From: Pseudomonas sp. S31
GTDB lineage: Bacteria; Pseudomonadota; Gammaproteobacteria; Pseudomonadales; Pseudomonadaceae
Length of the DNA: 62,196 bases
Direction of reading: 5' to 3'
Assembly (NCBI RefSeq): GCF_016648105.1
Contig: NZ_JACVVE010000035.1
Coordinates: forward strand, 1 to 62,196
Both the position numbers and the translations under genes were made by a program. Below, in pieces: positions 25,906-35,038 of the stretch. The notes under the pieces were generated by a model that was not told the origin of the DNA, ran no database searches, and was given only the letters and a program-made list of their open reading frames with translations. Within the stretch, counting starts at the first letter, position 1; every line of letters begins with the position of its first letter.

Positions 25906-27297
25906 TCACCCCATCGACCGCGCCCCCACCGTCTGCGCATGGCCCCGCGAAGTGACGATCCCCAGAAAGGAAATCACGATCGCCAGGCCCAAGGTCGAAC
26001 TCACTTCCGCCCGGTGCTCGGGGGTGTACATCATTACCGCCAGCGCCCCGCCAATGAACAGGATCACCGCCCAGGTCAGGTACGGGAACAGCCACATGCG
26101 GAACTTCAGTTCGGTGTTCTCGCGCTCCAGACGACGGCGCATGCGCAGTTGCGAGACGGCGATGACCAGGTACACCAACAGCGCGATGGCGCCGGAACTG
26201 GCCAGCAGGAACTCGAACACGCCCTTGGGTGCGAAGTAGTTGAGCACCGCGATGCCAGCGCCGATCAGGGTACTGCCGAACACTGCGGCACGCGGCACAC
26301 CGACCCTCGAGGTGTCCTTCAACAAGGCCGGCGCGTCGCCGCGCTTGGCCAGCGAGTACATCATCCGCGAGGCGATGTAGATCGACGAGTTCATGCAGCT
26401 GGTCACCGCCACCAGCACCACCAGGTCGACCATGAACGCGGCATTGGGGATGTTCATGATCTCCAGCGCACGCTGGTACGAGCCCACCACGGCCAGCTGC
26501 GGGTCGTTCCATGGCACTACCGAGATGATCACGAAGATCGACAGGATGTAGAAGGTGCTGATACGCCAGATCACCGAACGGGTGGCCTTGGCGATGTTGC
26601 GCGACGGGTCGCTGGACTCGGACGCGGCGATGGTCACCGCCTCGGTGCCGATGAAGCTGAACATCACGGTGATGAAGGCACCGATCACCGCCGACCAGCC
26701 TTTGGGCGCGAAGCCGCCGTGCTCGGCCATCAGGCCACTGAGGCCGCTGACTTCGCGGTTGGGCAGCCAGCCCATCAGCGCGGCGAAGCCCAGGCCGATG
26801 AAACCAAGGATCGCGGTGACCTTGAGAATGGCGAACCAGAACTCGAACTCGCCGTACTTGGCCACGCTGAACAGGTTGGTGCCCGCCAGCAGCAGCACCG
26901 AGGCCAAGGCGAAGATCCAGCTGGGGATGTCGGGGAACCAGGCGTTGAGCACGTGGCCGGCGGCCAGGGCCTCGATCGGGATCACCAGCACCCAGAACCA
27001 CCAGTACAGCCAGCCGATGGTATAGCCAGCCCAGCGGCCGATGGCCTGGTCGGCATAGGTGGAGAACGACCCGGTGTCGGGGTGCGCCACGGCCATTTCG
27101 CCGAGCATGCGCATGACCAGCACCACCAGGGTCCCGGCCACGAAGTAAGAGATTATGGTGGCAGGCCCGGCGGCCGCGATGGCGTGCCCGGAGCCCACGA
27201 AAAGTCCGGCACCGATGATGCCCGCGATGGACAGCATCGTTACATGACGCGGCTTGAAACCTTGTGCAAGGTTGCCATCAGATCCCACGGTGTTCAT
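25906..27297 (-). CDS. gabP: GABA/amino-acid permease (APC superfamily, GabP-like)
   Basis: This 463-aa protein has twelve predicted membrane helices. The N-terminal consensus (RHVTMLSIAGIIGAGLFVGSG) and the GTEAVTIAASESSDPSRNI loop are typical of the AAT family and of GabP. It would import 4-aminobutyrate or a similar amino acid with protons. It is monocistronic, with its own terminator and a 380-nt leader region upstream. Substrate assignment rests on sequence resemblance only; D-serine/alanine/glycine permeases are related. Confidence 0.8.
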   Translation of the reverse strand: MNTVGSDGNLAQGFKPRHVTMLSIAGIIGAGLFVGSGHAIAAAGPATIISYFVAGTLVVLVMRMLGEMAVAHPDTGSFSTYADQAIGRWAGYTIGWLYWWFWVLVIPIEALAAGHVLNAWFPDIPSWIFALASVLLLAGTNLFSVAKYGEFEFWFAILKVTAILGFIGLGFAALMGWLPNREVSGLSGLMAEHGGFAPKGWSAVIGAFITVMFSFIGTEAVTIAASESSDPSRNIAKATRSVIWRISTFYILSIFVIISVVPWNDPQLAVVGSYQRALEIMNIPNAAFMVDLVVLVAVTSCMNSSIYIASRMMYSLAKRGDAPALLKDTSRVGVPRAAVFGSTLIGAGIAVLNYFAPKGVFEFLLASSGAIALLVYLVIAVSQLRMRRRLERENTELKFRMWLFPYLTWAVILFIGGALAVMMYTPEHRAEVSSTLGLAIVISFLGIVTSRGHAQTVGARSMG

Positions 27298-27634
27298 TGA
27301 TCTTGTTCTCTTTTTGCTGACACAAGGAAGGACGGGCAGGCGTAGGCGAAAAAAGCTCCTCGAAGACGATGGGGAATGACACGTCGCTCACGCTCTGTTG
27401 TTGACCTTCTGCACGCTTTCCAGAGCAACGCACCAGCGATTCGGGCTCCATTTAAGCCGCGAGAGGGATGGGGAAATTACACGAGAACGTCCCGCAGGTG
27501 CGCGATCACGACACCGGTTTTCCATTCGCGCCAGATGTCGCGAATGGCATGTCTGAATGCGTCACCGGCGCGTCTGGAGGTTTCGCTTTTCATTTGGATG
27601 TGTCGAGGCAGGCCCGGCCATTTTCAGCCGCCCA
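27298..27634. other. Intergenic region upstream of gabP
   Basis: These 337 nt lie between the gabP start and the terminator of the MFS gene. They must include the gabP promoter. I see no gene, no REP element and no clear riboswitch. A dyad around CCATTCGCG...CGCGAATGG (about 27,525-27,548) is the only obvious symmetry. Confidence 0.5.
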
Positions 27635-27660
27635 CAAAAAAGCCCCGGTCTCCCGGGGCC
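27635..27660 (-). terminator. Terminator of the MFS/2-hydroxyacid dehydrogenase unit
   Basis: On the minus strand a GCCCCGGGAGACCGGGGC stem-loop is followed by six T residues. It is a textbook Rho-independent terminator 20 nt after the MFS stop. Confidence 0.9.
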
Positions 27661-27679
27661 CTGTCGCTCAGGCGTCTGC

Positions 27680-29023
27680 CTACGCCTGTCCGGTACGCTC
27701 GAAGCGCCGGGCCAGCAACAGGTAAGCGAGGATTCCCAGCACGCCATGGGCGGCCACGAACCAGAGTGCGTTGTGGAACGAGCCGGTAGAGGCCACCACG
27801 TAACCGATCACCAGCGGCGTGACGATGCCGGCGATGTTGCCGATGCCGTTGAACACGCCGCCGCACAGGCCGACCATCTTCTTCGGCGCCACGTCCGACA
27901 GCACCGCCCAGCCCACCGCGGCCAGGCCCTTGCCGAAGAAGGCCAGGGTCATCAGGCCGATCACCGCGGCATTGCCATCGACATAGTTGGCCAGCACCAG
28001 GCTGGTGGACAGCGCCATGCCGATCACGAACGGCGTCTTGCGTGCCTTCGATGGGTGCACGCCACGGCTGATCAGCCAGTCGGAGAGGAACCCGCCGAGG
28101 ATGCCGCCCGTGAAGCCGCAGATGGCCGGCAGCGCGGCGACCCAGCCGGCCTCCATGATGGTCATGCCACGGCCCTTGATCAGGTAGATCGGGAACCAGG
28201 TGATGAAGAAGTAGGTGAGCGCGGTGATGCAGTACTGGCCCAGGTACACTGCCCACAGGTTGCGGCTGGTGAACAGTTGCAACACTTCGGCGCGGGTCGG
28301 TTTGCTCTTGGCCGCCTTGCGTTCCTTTTCAAGGTCGACCAGCGCGCCGCCTTCGCGCATGTAGTCCAGCTCTGCGCGGCTGAGCCCCGGTGCGCTGTGC
28401 GGCTCATGGTAGAGGCGGAACCACACCAGGCTCAGCAACAGCCCCAGCACGCCCATCCAGACGAACACCTGTTCCCAGCTCAGGGTATGGGTCATCCACG
28501 CCATCAGCGGGGCGAACACCACCACCGCCATGTACTGCGCCGAATTGAACAAGGCCGATGCGGTGCCGCGTTCACGGGTGGGGAACCAGCAGCTGACCAC
28601 CCGCGAGTTGGCCGGAAACGCTGGCGACTCCACCAGGCCGAGCATGAAGCGCATGGAGAACAGTGCCACCGCCGCCGAAGCACCGGCCAGGCCCATCCAA
28701 CCCACGGTGCCCTGCATCAGGGTGAACAGCGACCAGAGGATCAGGCTGACGCCATACACCCGGCGTGCGCCGAAGCGGTCGAGCAGCCAGCCACCGGGCA
28801 CCTGGCCGAGGGCATAGGCCCAGGCGAAGGCGGAGAACACCATGCCGAGCATCACCGGGTCCATGCCCAGGTCCTTGAGCACCTCGGTGCCGGTGATCGA
28901 CAAGGTGGCCCGGTCGGCGTAGTTGATGACAGTGATGATGAAGATGAGCGCCAGGATCAGGAAGCGATGACGTCCGACCCTGGCCAGAGCCTGCGGTGCG
29001 GCTGCAGCGGATTTGCTGTTCAT
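27680..29023 (-). CDS. MFS transporter, anion:cation symporter (sugar-acid) family
   Basis: This 447-aa protein has twelve predicted membrane helices. The first is preceded by a short N-terminal tail, and the INYADRATLSITGTEVLKDLG segment is typical of ACS-family hexuronate/glucarate/galactarate transporters. Intracellular loop motifs (GWLLDRFGARRV) are present. It lies downstream of a 2-hydroxyacid dehydrogenase on the same strand, separated by a REP pair, and near gudD/gudP, so a sugar-acid or 2-keto-acid substrate is likely. The exact substrate cannot be read from the sequence. Confidence 0.85.
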   Translation of the reverse strand: MNSKSAAAAPQALARVGRHRFLILALIFIITVINYADRATLSITGTEVLKDLGMDPVMLGMVFSAFAWAYALGQVPGGWLLDRFGARRVYGVSLILWSLFTLMQGTVGWMGLAGASAAVALFSMRFMLGLVESPAFPANSRVVSCWFPTRERGTASALFNSAQYMAVVVFAPLMAWMTHTLSWEQVFVWMGVLGLLLSLVWFRLYHEPHSAPGLSRAELDYMREGGALVDLEKERKAAKSKPTRAEVLQLFTSRNLWAVYLGQYCITALTYFFITWFPIYLIKGRGMTIMEAGWVAALPAICGFTGGILGGFLSDWLISRGVHPSKARKTPFVIGMALSTSLVLANYVDGNAAVIGLMTLAFFGKGLAAVGWAVLSDVAPKKMVGLCGGVFNGIGNIAGIVTPLVIGYVVASTGSFHNALWFVAAHGVLGILAYLLLARRFERTGQA

Positions 29024-29104
29024 ATGAACCCTCTTGCTTCTCGGTGGAAGCGATTGTTCTTGTGCGGAGAAGGTGTGGCCTGTGGACCTTGTGATGCTTG
29101 TGCT

Positions 29105-29181
29105 GGCCTCTTCGCGGGTGAACCCGCTCCTACAGGGGCCTGCGTTATGTGTGTAGGAGCGGGTTCACCCGCGAAGAGGCC
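29105..29181. repeat. Inverted pair of REP elements
   Basis: Two 30-nt arms (GGCCTCTTCGCGGGTGAACC..., 29,105-29,134, and its complement 29,152-29,181) flank a 17-nt spacer. They are canonical P. putida-type REPs forming a long hairpin between two co-directional genes, likely protecting or partly terminating the transcript. Confidence 0.95.
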
Positions 29182-30132
29182 CTAGAGGTCAGCGACCCGA
29201 TTCGGCGGTAACTCACCACGGAAACAAGCCGCCAGGTTGTCCACCACCATCTGCCCCATTTCCAACCGGGTCTGCAGCGTCGCGCTGCCCCGGTGCGGTT
29301 GCAGGCTGGCTTGGTCAAGGTCGCGCAGCGCAGGCGGCACATGGGGCTCATCGACGAACACATCCAGCCCGGCGCCGGCGATGCGGCCTTCGCGCAGCGC
29401 CTCAACCAGTGCCGGTTCATCCACCAGCTTGCCGCGCGCCACGTTGATCAAGTAACCCTCGGGACCGAGCGCATCCAGCACCTCGGCGGTCACCAACACT
29501 TCCCCGCCATCCGCGGAAGCGGCGACCACCAGCACATCCACCGAGCGTGCCAGTTCGACCAGATCGGCTTCATAGCGGTACCCACTTTGCGGCTGCTCGC
29601 GCCGCCCGTTGTAGGCAATACGCATGTCGAAGGCAGCGGCGCGGCGAGCGATGGCCTTGCCAACCTCGCCCAGGCCGATGATGCCCAGGTCGATGCCACT
29701 GACCTTGCGCGCCAATGGCAGGTTGACCGTGCCCCACAAACCGTCGCGTACCAGCCGCTCGCCCTCGCCCAGGCGGCGCAAGGCACTGATGATCAGGCCC
29801 AGCGCCAGGTCGGCGACATCGGCAGTGAGCACGCCAGGCGTGGTGGTGACATGGATACCGCGACCGGCCGCATGGCGCAGGTCCACGGCGTCGGTGCCGA
29901 TGCCGCTGATGGCGATGATCTCGAGGGCAGGAAGCTGGTCCATCAACGCATTGGACAGGCCCTTGGCACCACCGGTGACCACGCCACGAATGCGCGGGCC
30001 GACTTCATCGAGCAGCTGTTGCGGATTGGCCTGCTGGTAAAGCCGATGCACCCGGTAGGCCGCGACCAATTGGGCATCGATGGCCTCTGGGACGGGCTGG
30101 GTCAGCAGCAGGTCGATGGAATTCTGGTTCAT
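29182..30132 (-). CDS. NAD(P)-dependent 2-hydroxyacid dehydrogenase (GhrB/hydroxypyruvate reductase type)
   Basis: The fold has the Rossmann GLGEVGKAIARR motif, INVARGKLVDE with the catalytic Arg, AGLDVFVDEP with the catalytic Glu and QPHRGSAT with the catalytic His. It reduces glyoxylate, hydroxypyruvate or 2-keto sugar acids. I prefer the ATG at 30,132 (about 316 aa); an in-frame ATG at 30,159 would add nine residues, and neither has a strong ribosome site. The stop abuts a REP pair, beyond which lies the MFS transporter of the same strand. The divergent LysR gene is the likely regulator. Confidence 0.85.
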   Translation of the reverse strand: MNQNSIDLLLTQPVPEAIDAQLVAAYRVHRLYQQANPQQLLDEVGPRIRGVVTGGAKGLSNALMDQLPALEIIAISGIGTDAVDLRHAAGRGIHVTTTPGVLTADVADLALGLIISALRRLGEGERLVRDGLWGTVNLPLARKVSGIDLGIIGLGEVGKAIARRAAAFDMRIAYNGRREQPQSGYRYEADLVELARSVDVLVVAASADGGEVLVTAEVLDALGPEGYLINVARGKLVDEPALVEALREGRIAGAGLDVFVDEPHVPPALRDLDQASLQPHRGSATLQTRLEMGQMVVDNLAACFRGELPPNRVADL

Positions 30133-30231
30133 CGTGGGTATCCGGCAGTTCGAAGACATGGCTCGATGCTAGGCCGGCATTTGATACAGGTCTAATATAG
30201 ATGCTGGATCGAACAATTCAGGATTTGAATC

Positions 30232-31119
30232 ATGGAATTGCACCAGCTGCACTGCTTCGTCGCCGTTGCCGAAGAGCTGCATTTCGGCCGTGCGGCCACC
30301 CGCCTGCACATGACCCAGCCGCCGCTGAGCCGGCAGATCCAGCTGCTCGAGCATTCCCTCGGGGTGCTGTTGCTCGAGCGCAACAACCGCCAGGCGCGGC
30401 TGACGCTGGCGGGCATGAGTTTTCTCGAAGATGCCCGGCGCATCCTGCATATCGCCGAAACTGCCAGCCACTCGGCCCGGCGTATCGCCCACGGCGAGGC
30501 CGGGCGACTGACCCTGGGCTTCACCGCAGTAGGTGCCTACAGCATGATCCCGCGCCTGCTGGTGCACGCCGGCAAGACCCTGCCGGACATCGAACTGGTG
30601 CTCAGCGAAAGCGTTTCCAGCACCCAGGTGCACGACCTGGAAGCCAACCTGATCGACCTCGGCCTGGTGCGCCAGGTACTGCCCAGCGCCCGCGTGGACT
30701 ATGTGCCGGTGCACCGCGAGCCATTCGTGGCCGCGTTGCCTGTGGGGCACCCTTTGTGCGGCCGCGAGCGGCTCAGGCCGCACGACTTCCATGAGCAGCC
30801 GTTCATCATGTACAGCGCGGGCGAAGGGCGTTACCTGCACGATCGCATCGCCAACCTGTTCGCCCGCAACGAGGTACAGCCGCGCTACCTGCATCGGCTG
30901 GGGCAGACTCATTCGGTGCTGGGCCTGGTCAATGTCGGCTTGGGTTGCGCGGTGGTGCCGGCCTCGGCCCAGGCGTTGCGCCTGGAGCAGGTGGTGTTCC
31001 GGCCGTTGCAGGGGATGGAGCAGCAGGCGGAGATCTTCCTGGCGTATTGCCGGGATAATCCGAACCCGGTGCTGGGGGCGTTCGTGGGGATGGCGCGGGC
31101 GTTTTTCGACAGGGGATAG
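30232..31119 (+). CDS. LysR-family regulator
   Basis: This 295-aa protein has an N-terminal winged helix (ELHQLHCFVAVAEELHFGRAATRLHMTQPPLSRQIQLLE) and a substrate-binding domain, of full family length. It is divergent from the 2-hydroxyacid dehydrogenase across a 99-nt gap, the classic LysR arrangement. It probably controls that gene and the following MFS transporter, with a carbohydrate acid or 2-keto acid as co-inducer. The C-terminus converges on gudD across a REP pair. Confidence 0.9.
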   Translation: MELHQLHCFVAVAEELHFGRAATRLHMTQPPLSRQIQLLEHSLGVLLLERNNRQARLTLAGMSFLEDARRILHIAETASHSARRIAHGEAGRLTLGFTAVGAYSMIPRLLVHAGKTLPDIELVLSESVSSTQVHDLEANLIDLGLVRQVLPSARVDYVPVHREPFVAALPVGHPLCGRERLRPHDFHEQPFIMYSAGEGRYLHDRIANLFARNEVQPRYLHRLGQTHSVLGLVNVGLGCAVVPASAQALRLEQVVFRPLQGMEQQAEIFLAYCRDNPNPVLGAFVGMARAFFDRG

Positions 31120-31127
31120 TCTGGACC

Positions 31128-31221
31128 GGCCTCTTCGCGGGTAAACCCGCTCCTACAGTACTCCACCTGTTTTCATGATACGTGGAGCATCTGTAGGAGC
31201 GGGTTTACCCGCGAAGAGGCC
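31128..31221. repeat. Inverted pair of REP elements
   Basis: REP arms at 31,128-31,157 and 31,192-31,221 are exact complements of the GGCCTCTTCGCGGGTAAACC type. The spacer has a further stem, CTCCAC / GTGGAG. The pair sits between the convergent lysR and gudD genes and may serve as a bidirectional terminator. Confidence 0.95.
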
Positions 31222-31228
31222 CTATGCC

Positions 31229-32584
31229 TCAACGCACCAGGCAAGGCCGCTTGTTGTCGAAGCTCCAACCCGGAATCAGGAACTGCATCGCCACGCTGTC
31301 ATCCCGCGCGCCCAACCCCATGTTGCGGTAGCACTCATGAGCCTTGGCCAACTGGTCTTCATCCAGTTCCACACCCAGCCCCGGCCGCTCCGGCACCCGC
31401 ACATGCCCATCGACGATACGCAGCGGGTCGCGAGTCAGGCGCTGGCCGTCCTGCCAGATCCAGTGAGTATCGATAGCCGTGATCTCGCCCGGCGCCGCTG
31501 CCGCCACCTGAGTGAACATCGCCAGCGAGATATCGAAGTGGTTGTTCGAGTGCGAACCCCAGGTCAGGCCCCAGTCGTTGCACATCTGCGCCACCCGCAC
31601 CGAGCCCTGCAAGGTCCAGAAGTGCGGGTCGGCCAGCGGGATGTCCACCGACTGCAGCTGGATCGCATGGCCCATCTGCCGCCAGTCGGTGGCGATCATG
31701 TTGGTGGCGGTCGGCAGGCCGGTGGCACGGCGGAACTCGGCCATCACCTCACGGCCCGAATAGCCGTTCTCGGCACCGCACGGGTCTTCGGCGTAGGCCA
31801 GCACGTCGTGCTTGTCGCGGCACAGCGCGATCGCTTCCTTGAGCGACCAGGCGCCGTTGGGGTCGAGGGTGATGCGTGCCTCGGGGAAACGCTCGGCCAG
31901 GGCGGTCACCGCTTCCATCTCTTCTTCGCCACGCAGCACGCCACCCTTGAGCTTGAAGTCGCTGAAGCCATAACGCTGCTTGGCCGCCTCGGCCAGGCGC
32001 ACCACCGCTTCCGGGGTCAGGGCCTTCTCGTGGCGCAGGCGGAACCACTCGTCATCAGCATCGGCTTCGTTGCGGTAGGCCAGGTCGGTCTGCTGGCGGT
32101 CGCCGATGTAGAACAGGTAGCCAAGCATCTTCACCGCATCGCGTTGCTGGCCTTCGCCGAGCAGCGCCGCCATCGGCACGTTCAGGTGCTGGCCGAGCAG
32201 ATCGAGCATGGCCGACTCGATGGCGGTGACCGCATGCACGGTGATGCGCAGGTCGAAGGTCTGCAGGCCTCGGCCAGCGGCATCGCGATTGGCGAAGGTC
32301 TGGCGCATGGCATTGAGCACGCGCTGGTAGTGGCCGATCGGCTGGCCGACCACCAGGCTACGGGCGTCTTCCAGGGTCTGGCGGATCTTCTCGCCACCGG
32401 GCACCTCGCCCAGGCCGGTGTTGCCGGCACTGTCGCGCAGCACCACGACGTTACGGGTGAAGAACGGGCCGTGGGCACCGCTGAGGTTGAGCAGCATGCT
32501 GTCGTGGCCAGCCACGGGGATCACGCGCAGGTCGGTGACCACCGGGGTGCTGGTATGAACGGCGGGATTGGTCTGCATGTTCAT
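31229..32584 (-). CDS. gudD: Glucarate dehydratase
   Basis: This 451-aa enolase-superfamily enzyme matches GudD throughout. The FKLKGGVL segment provides the KxK base, the metal ligands lie in TLDPNGAW and AYAEDPCG, and SHSNNHFDISLAM contains the catalytic His. It converts D-glucarate (and L-idarate) to 5-dehydro-4-deoxy-glucarate. It follows gudP by 19 nt, so transporter and enzyme share a transcript. The later pathway enzymes (kdgD type dehydratase, semialdehyde dehydrogenase) are not in this window. Confidence 0.95.
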   Translation of the reverse strand: MNMQTNPAVHTSTPVVTDLRVIPVAGHDSMLLNLSGAHGPFFTRNVVVLRDSAGNTGLGEVPGGEKIRQTLEDARSLVVGQPIGHYQRVLNAMRQTFANRDAAGRGLQTFDLRITVHAVTAIESAMLDLLGQHLNVPMAALLGEGQQRDAVKMLGYLFYIGDRQQTDLAYRNEADADDEWFRLRHEKALTPEAVVRLAEAAKQRYGFSDFKLKGGVLRGEEEMEAVTALAERFPEARITLDPNGAWSLKEAIALCRDKHDVLAYAEDPCGAENGYSGREVMAEFRRATGLPTATNMIATDWRQMGHAIQLQSVDIPLADPHFWTLQGSVRVAQMCNDWGLTWGSHSNNHFDISLAMFTQVAAAAPGEITAIDTHWIWQDGQRLTRDPLRIVDGHVRVPERPGLGVELDEDQLAKAHECYRNMGLGARDDSVAMQFLIPGWSFDNKRPCLVR

Positions 32585-32603
32585 GGTTGTCGTCTCGCAG
32601 TCG

Positions 32604-33956
32604 TCAGTGGGTCTGGCCCAGGGCCGAAGGGGCCTTGAGATCGTCAGAGGGAGCGCCCTTCGGGCGGGTACGTACGAAGAAGATGGCGATGGCCGCCAGC
32701 ACCGAGGTCACGGCCAGGCCGTACAGCCCGCCCTGGATCGAGCCGGTCTGCTGCTCGAGCAGCCCGAAGGTGGTGGGGGCGACGAAGCCGCCGAGGTTGC
32801 CGACCGAGTTGATCAGCGCGATCACCGCTGCGGCGATGCGCGCATCCAGGTAGCCCTGCGGGATCGGCCAGAACAGCGACGAGGCCGACTTGAAACCGAT
32901 GGCCGCGAAGCAAACGGCAACGAAGGCGAATACCGGCCCGCCGGTGGTCGACATGAACATGCCGATGGCGGCGACCACCAGCGCACCGGCCACCCAGGCC
33001 TGCTGGAACTTCCAGCGCGCTGAGCCGGCAGCGAAGGCATACATGGCCAGGATCGAAATCAGCCAGGGGATCGAGTTGAAGAAGCCCACCTGCAAGTCGC
33101 TCAGATCGCCCATGCGCTTGATGATGCTGGGCAGCCAGAAGGTCGCGGCATAGATGGTCAGCTGGATGCAAAAGTAGATCAGGCAGAACAGCACGATCTG
33201 GCGATCCTTGAGCAGGCTCCAGGCCGAGGGCTTGACCACGCCGCTCGCCTCACGCTCACGTTGCTCGCGGTCGATGGTCGTCACCAGCGCGTCCTGCTCG
33301 GCCTGGCTCAGCCACTTGGCGTCCTGGGGCTTGGAGTCGAGCCAGAAGAACACGAAGAAGCACAACGTCACCGAGGCCATGCCTTCGATGAACAGCATCC
33401 ACTGCCAGCCGTGCAGGCCCAGGCCCTGGATCTGCATCAAGGCACCGGCCAACGGCCCGGAAATCAACGACGCCAGCGCCGAGCCGCTGAGGAAGATGGC
33501 AATCGCCTTGCCGCGTTCGGCGGCCGGCAGCCAGCGGGTGAAGTAATAGATCACCCCAGGGAAGAAGCCCGCCTCGGCCACGCCGAGCAGGAAGCGCAGC
33601 ACATAGAACTGCGTTTCGTTCTGGACGAAGGCCATGGCCGTAGCCACCAGGCCCCAGGTGAACATGATGCGGGTCAGCCACAGCCGTGCACCGACGCGTT
33701 GCAAGAGCATGTTCGACGGCACTTCGAACAACGCATAGCCGATGAAGAACAGGCCGGCACCAAAACCGAAGGCCGCGGCGCTGATGCCCAGGTCGCTTTC
33801 CAGGTGTGGTCGGACGAAACCGATGTTGACGCGGTCGAGGTAGTTGACGATGAACATGATGACGAACAGCGGCAGGACATGGCGCTTGACCTTGGCCACG
33901 GCGCTGGCCAGGGCGTCGCCTTCATTCCGGGCAGACGGAGCGAGGGTATCGTTCAC
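32604..33956 (-). CDS. gudP: D-glucarate/galactarate MFS transporter
   Basis: This is an ACS-family major facilitator with twelve predicted helices (NYLDRVNIGFVRPHLESDLG, GYALFEVPSNMLLQRVGARL). I place the start at the GTG at 33,956, with GGGAG eight bases upstream. The longer reading from 34,079 would cross the operator region and is not protein-like. This gives 450 aa, the usual length. It is the first gene of the gudP-gudD pair, divergent from the FadR-type regulator, with palindromic operators in the intergenic space. Confidence 0.9.
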   Translation of the reverse strand: MNDTLAPSARNEGDALASAVAKVKRHVLPLFVIMFIVNYLDRVNIGFVRPHLESDLGISAAAFGFGAGLFFIGYALFEVPSNMLLQRVGARLWLTRIMFTWGLVATAMAFVQNETQFYVLRFLLGVAEAGFFPGVIYYFTRWLPAAERGKAIAIFLSGSALASLISGPLAGALMQIQGLGLHGWQWMLFIEGMASVTLCFFVFFWLDSKPQDAKWLSQAEQDALVTTIDREQREREASGVVKPSAWSLLKDRQIVLFCLIYFCIQLTIYAATFWLPSIIKRMGDLSDLQVGFFNSIPWLISILAMYAFAAGSARWKFQQAWVAGALVVAAIGMFMSTTGGPVFAFVAVCFAAIGFKSASSLFWPIPQGYLDARIAAAVIALINSVGNLGGFVAPTTFGLLEQQTGSIQGGLYGLAVTSVLAAIAIFFVRTRPKGAPSDDLKAPSALGQTH

Positions 33957-34034
33957 TTGTGGATCTCCCACTATTGTTTTTGTGCGGGTCGAGTTGTCGG
34001 GCAGGACAATGGGGTGGAGCATATGCGTCGCGAA

Positions 34035-34047
34035 GTTGTACGACAAG
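34035..34047. promoter_or_regulatory. Probable FadR/GntR-type operator (gudP side)
   Basis: GTTGTACGACAAG is a TTGT-N3-ACAA dyad followed by ATG. The same TTGT-N3-ACAA core followed by GATG recurs at 34,180. It lies 79 nt upstream of the gudP start. Confidence 0.6.
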
Positions 34048-34095
34048 ATGCCAATCAGCGCCAAAGAGGCAAAATACAAGCTTATAAATGGCCAT

Positions 34096-34114
34096 CTTGC
34101 AGGGATAATGCAAG
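34096..34114. promoter_or_regulatory. Inverted repeat CTTGCA-N7-TGCAAG
   Basis: A 6-bp dyad lies in the middle of the gudP/gntR intergenic region, between the two TTGT-N3-ACAA sites. It may bind the same or a second regulator. Function unknown. Confidence 0.35.
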
Positions 34115-34179
34115 AATCAGGTAAAACACCACGACATGATGAGAGGAAAAAAGCAGCACGAAATATTTTTATCCGTTAA

Positions 34180-34192
34180 CTTGTCATACAAG
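34180..34192. promoter_or_regulatory. Probable FadR/GntR-type operator (regulator side)
   Basis: CTTGTCATACAAG is a perfect CTTGT-N3-ACAAG palindrome 25 nt upstream of the regulator start, consistent with autoregulation. Confidence 0.65.
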
Positions 34193-34217
34193 ATGGATTC
34201 GATCGCGGAGCCCGTTC

Positions 34218-34916
34218 ATGTCCCAACCACTCGGCAAACGCAGCCATAGCCGTGCCCACGATTTGGTGTCGCGCCTGACCCAGCAGATCCTGCTGGGCAC
34301 CTTCAAGCCGGGCGACAAGCTACCCTCGGAGAACACCCTGGTGCGCGAGCATGGGGTCAGCCGCACCGTGGTGCGTGAGGCCCTGTCGAAGTTGCAGGCA
34401 TCAGGGCTGGTGGAGCCGCGCCACGGCATCGGCACCTTCGTGATCGAGCGCCTGGCCCAGGGCAGCCTGCGGGTAGGCGCGGAGAACGCCGCGAGCGTGC
34501 GCGACCTGCTGGAATTGCGCATCGGTTTGGAAGGCCAGGCCGCGGCCTTGGCTGCTGTGCGCCGCGACGAGCAGCATTTGGCGCGCATGCGCCAGGCCCT
34601 GGACGACTACCAGGACCTGGCCGCTGCCGGAGATAGCTGCATCGAGGCCGACCGGCGTTTCCACCTGCTGATCGCCGAGGCCACCGGCAACCTGTATTTC
34701 AGCGAGATGATGGCGCAGTTGGGCAATGGCCTGATCCCGCGCAACCGCATGGCCCTGGCCGAGCGTGCCGGGGCCAACCTGGCCCGGCATGCGTACCTCG
34801 CCAACCTGGAGCATGAGGCGATCCTCAATGCCATCCGCCGCCAGGACCCGGATGCGGCGCGGGCGGCGATCTGTCTGCACCTGTCCAACAGCCGGGATCG
34901 GTTGTTGCCGGATTAG
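34218..34916 (+). CDS. FadR-subfamily GntR regulator, probable controller of gudPD
   Basis: This 232-aa protein has an N-terminal winged helix (KLPSENTLVREHGVSRTVVREALSKLQASGLV). A FCD all-helical ligand domain follows, with the metal-binding Asp/His pattern (EADRRFHLLIAEATGN, HLANLEHEAI-type). It is divergent from gudP with two matching palindromes between the genes. It probably represses glucarate uptake and dehydration until a sugar acid binds. Confidence 0.9.
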   Translation: MSQPLGKRSHSRAHDLVSRLTQQILLGTFKPGDKLPSENTLVREHGVSRTVVREALSKLQASGLVEPRHGIGTFVIERLAQGSLRVGAENAASVRDLLELRIGLEGQAAALAAVRRDEQHLARMRQALDDYQDLAAAGDSCIEADRRFHLLIAEATGNLYFSEMMAQLGNGLIPRNRMALAERAGANLARHAYLANLEHEAILNAIRRQDPDAARAAICLHLSNSRDRLLPD

Positions 34917-34937
34917 GGGGCGGTGTTCGCCTGCGCC

Positions 34938-35018
34938 GGCCTATTCGCGGCGGTTCGGCGCCCCGATAAACCCGCTCCTACAGTCCGGTGTAGGAGCGGG
35001 TTTACCCGCGAAAAGGCC
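34938..35018. repeat. Inverted REP pair, one arm with an extra GGCGCC-centred insertion
   Basis: The right arm (34,989-35,018) is a normal REP. The left arm (34,938-34,982) has about 15 extra nt (CGGTTCGGCGCCCCGAT) at the centre of the REP palindrome. The same variant recurs near 62,070-62,105. It lies between the gntR end and the convergent ABC gene. Confidence 0.85.
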
Positions 35019-35038
35019 GGCACAGGCAGGCACAAACC

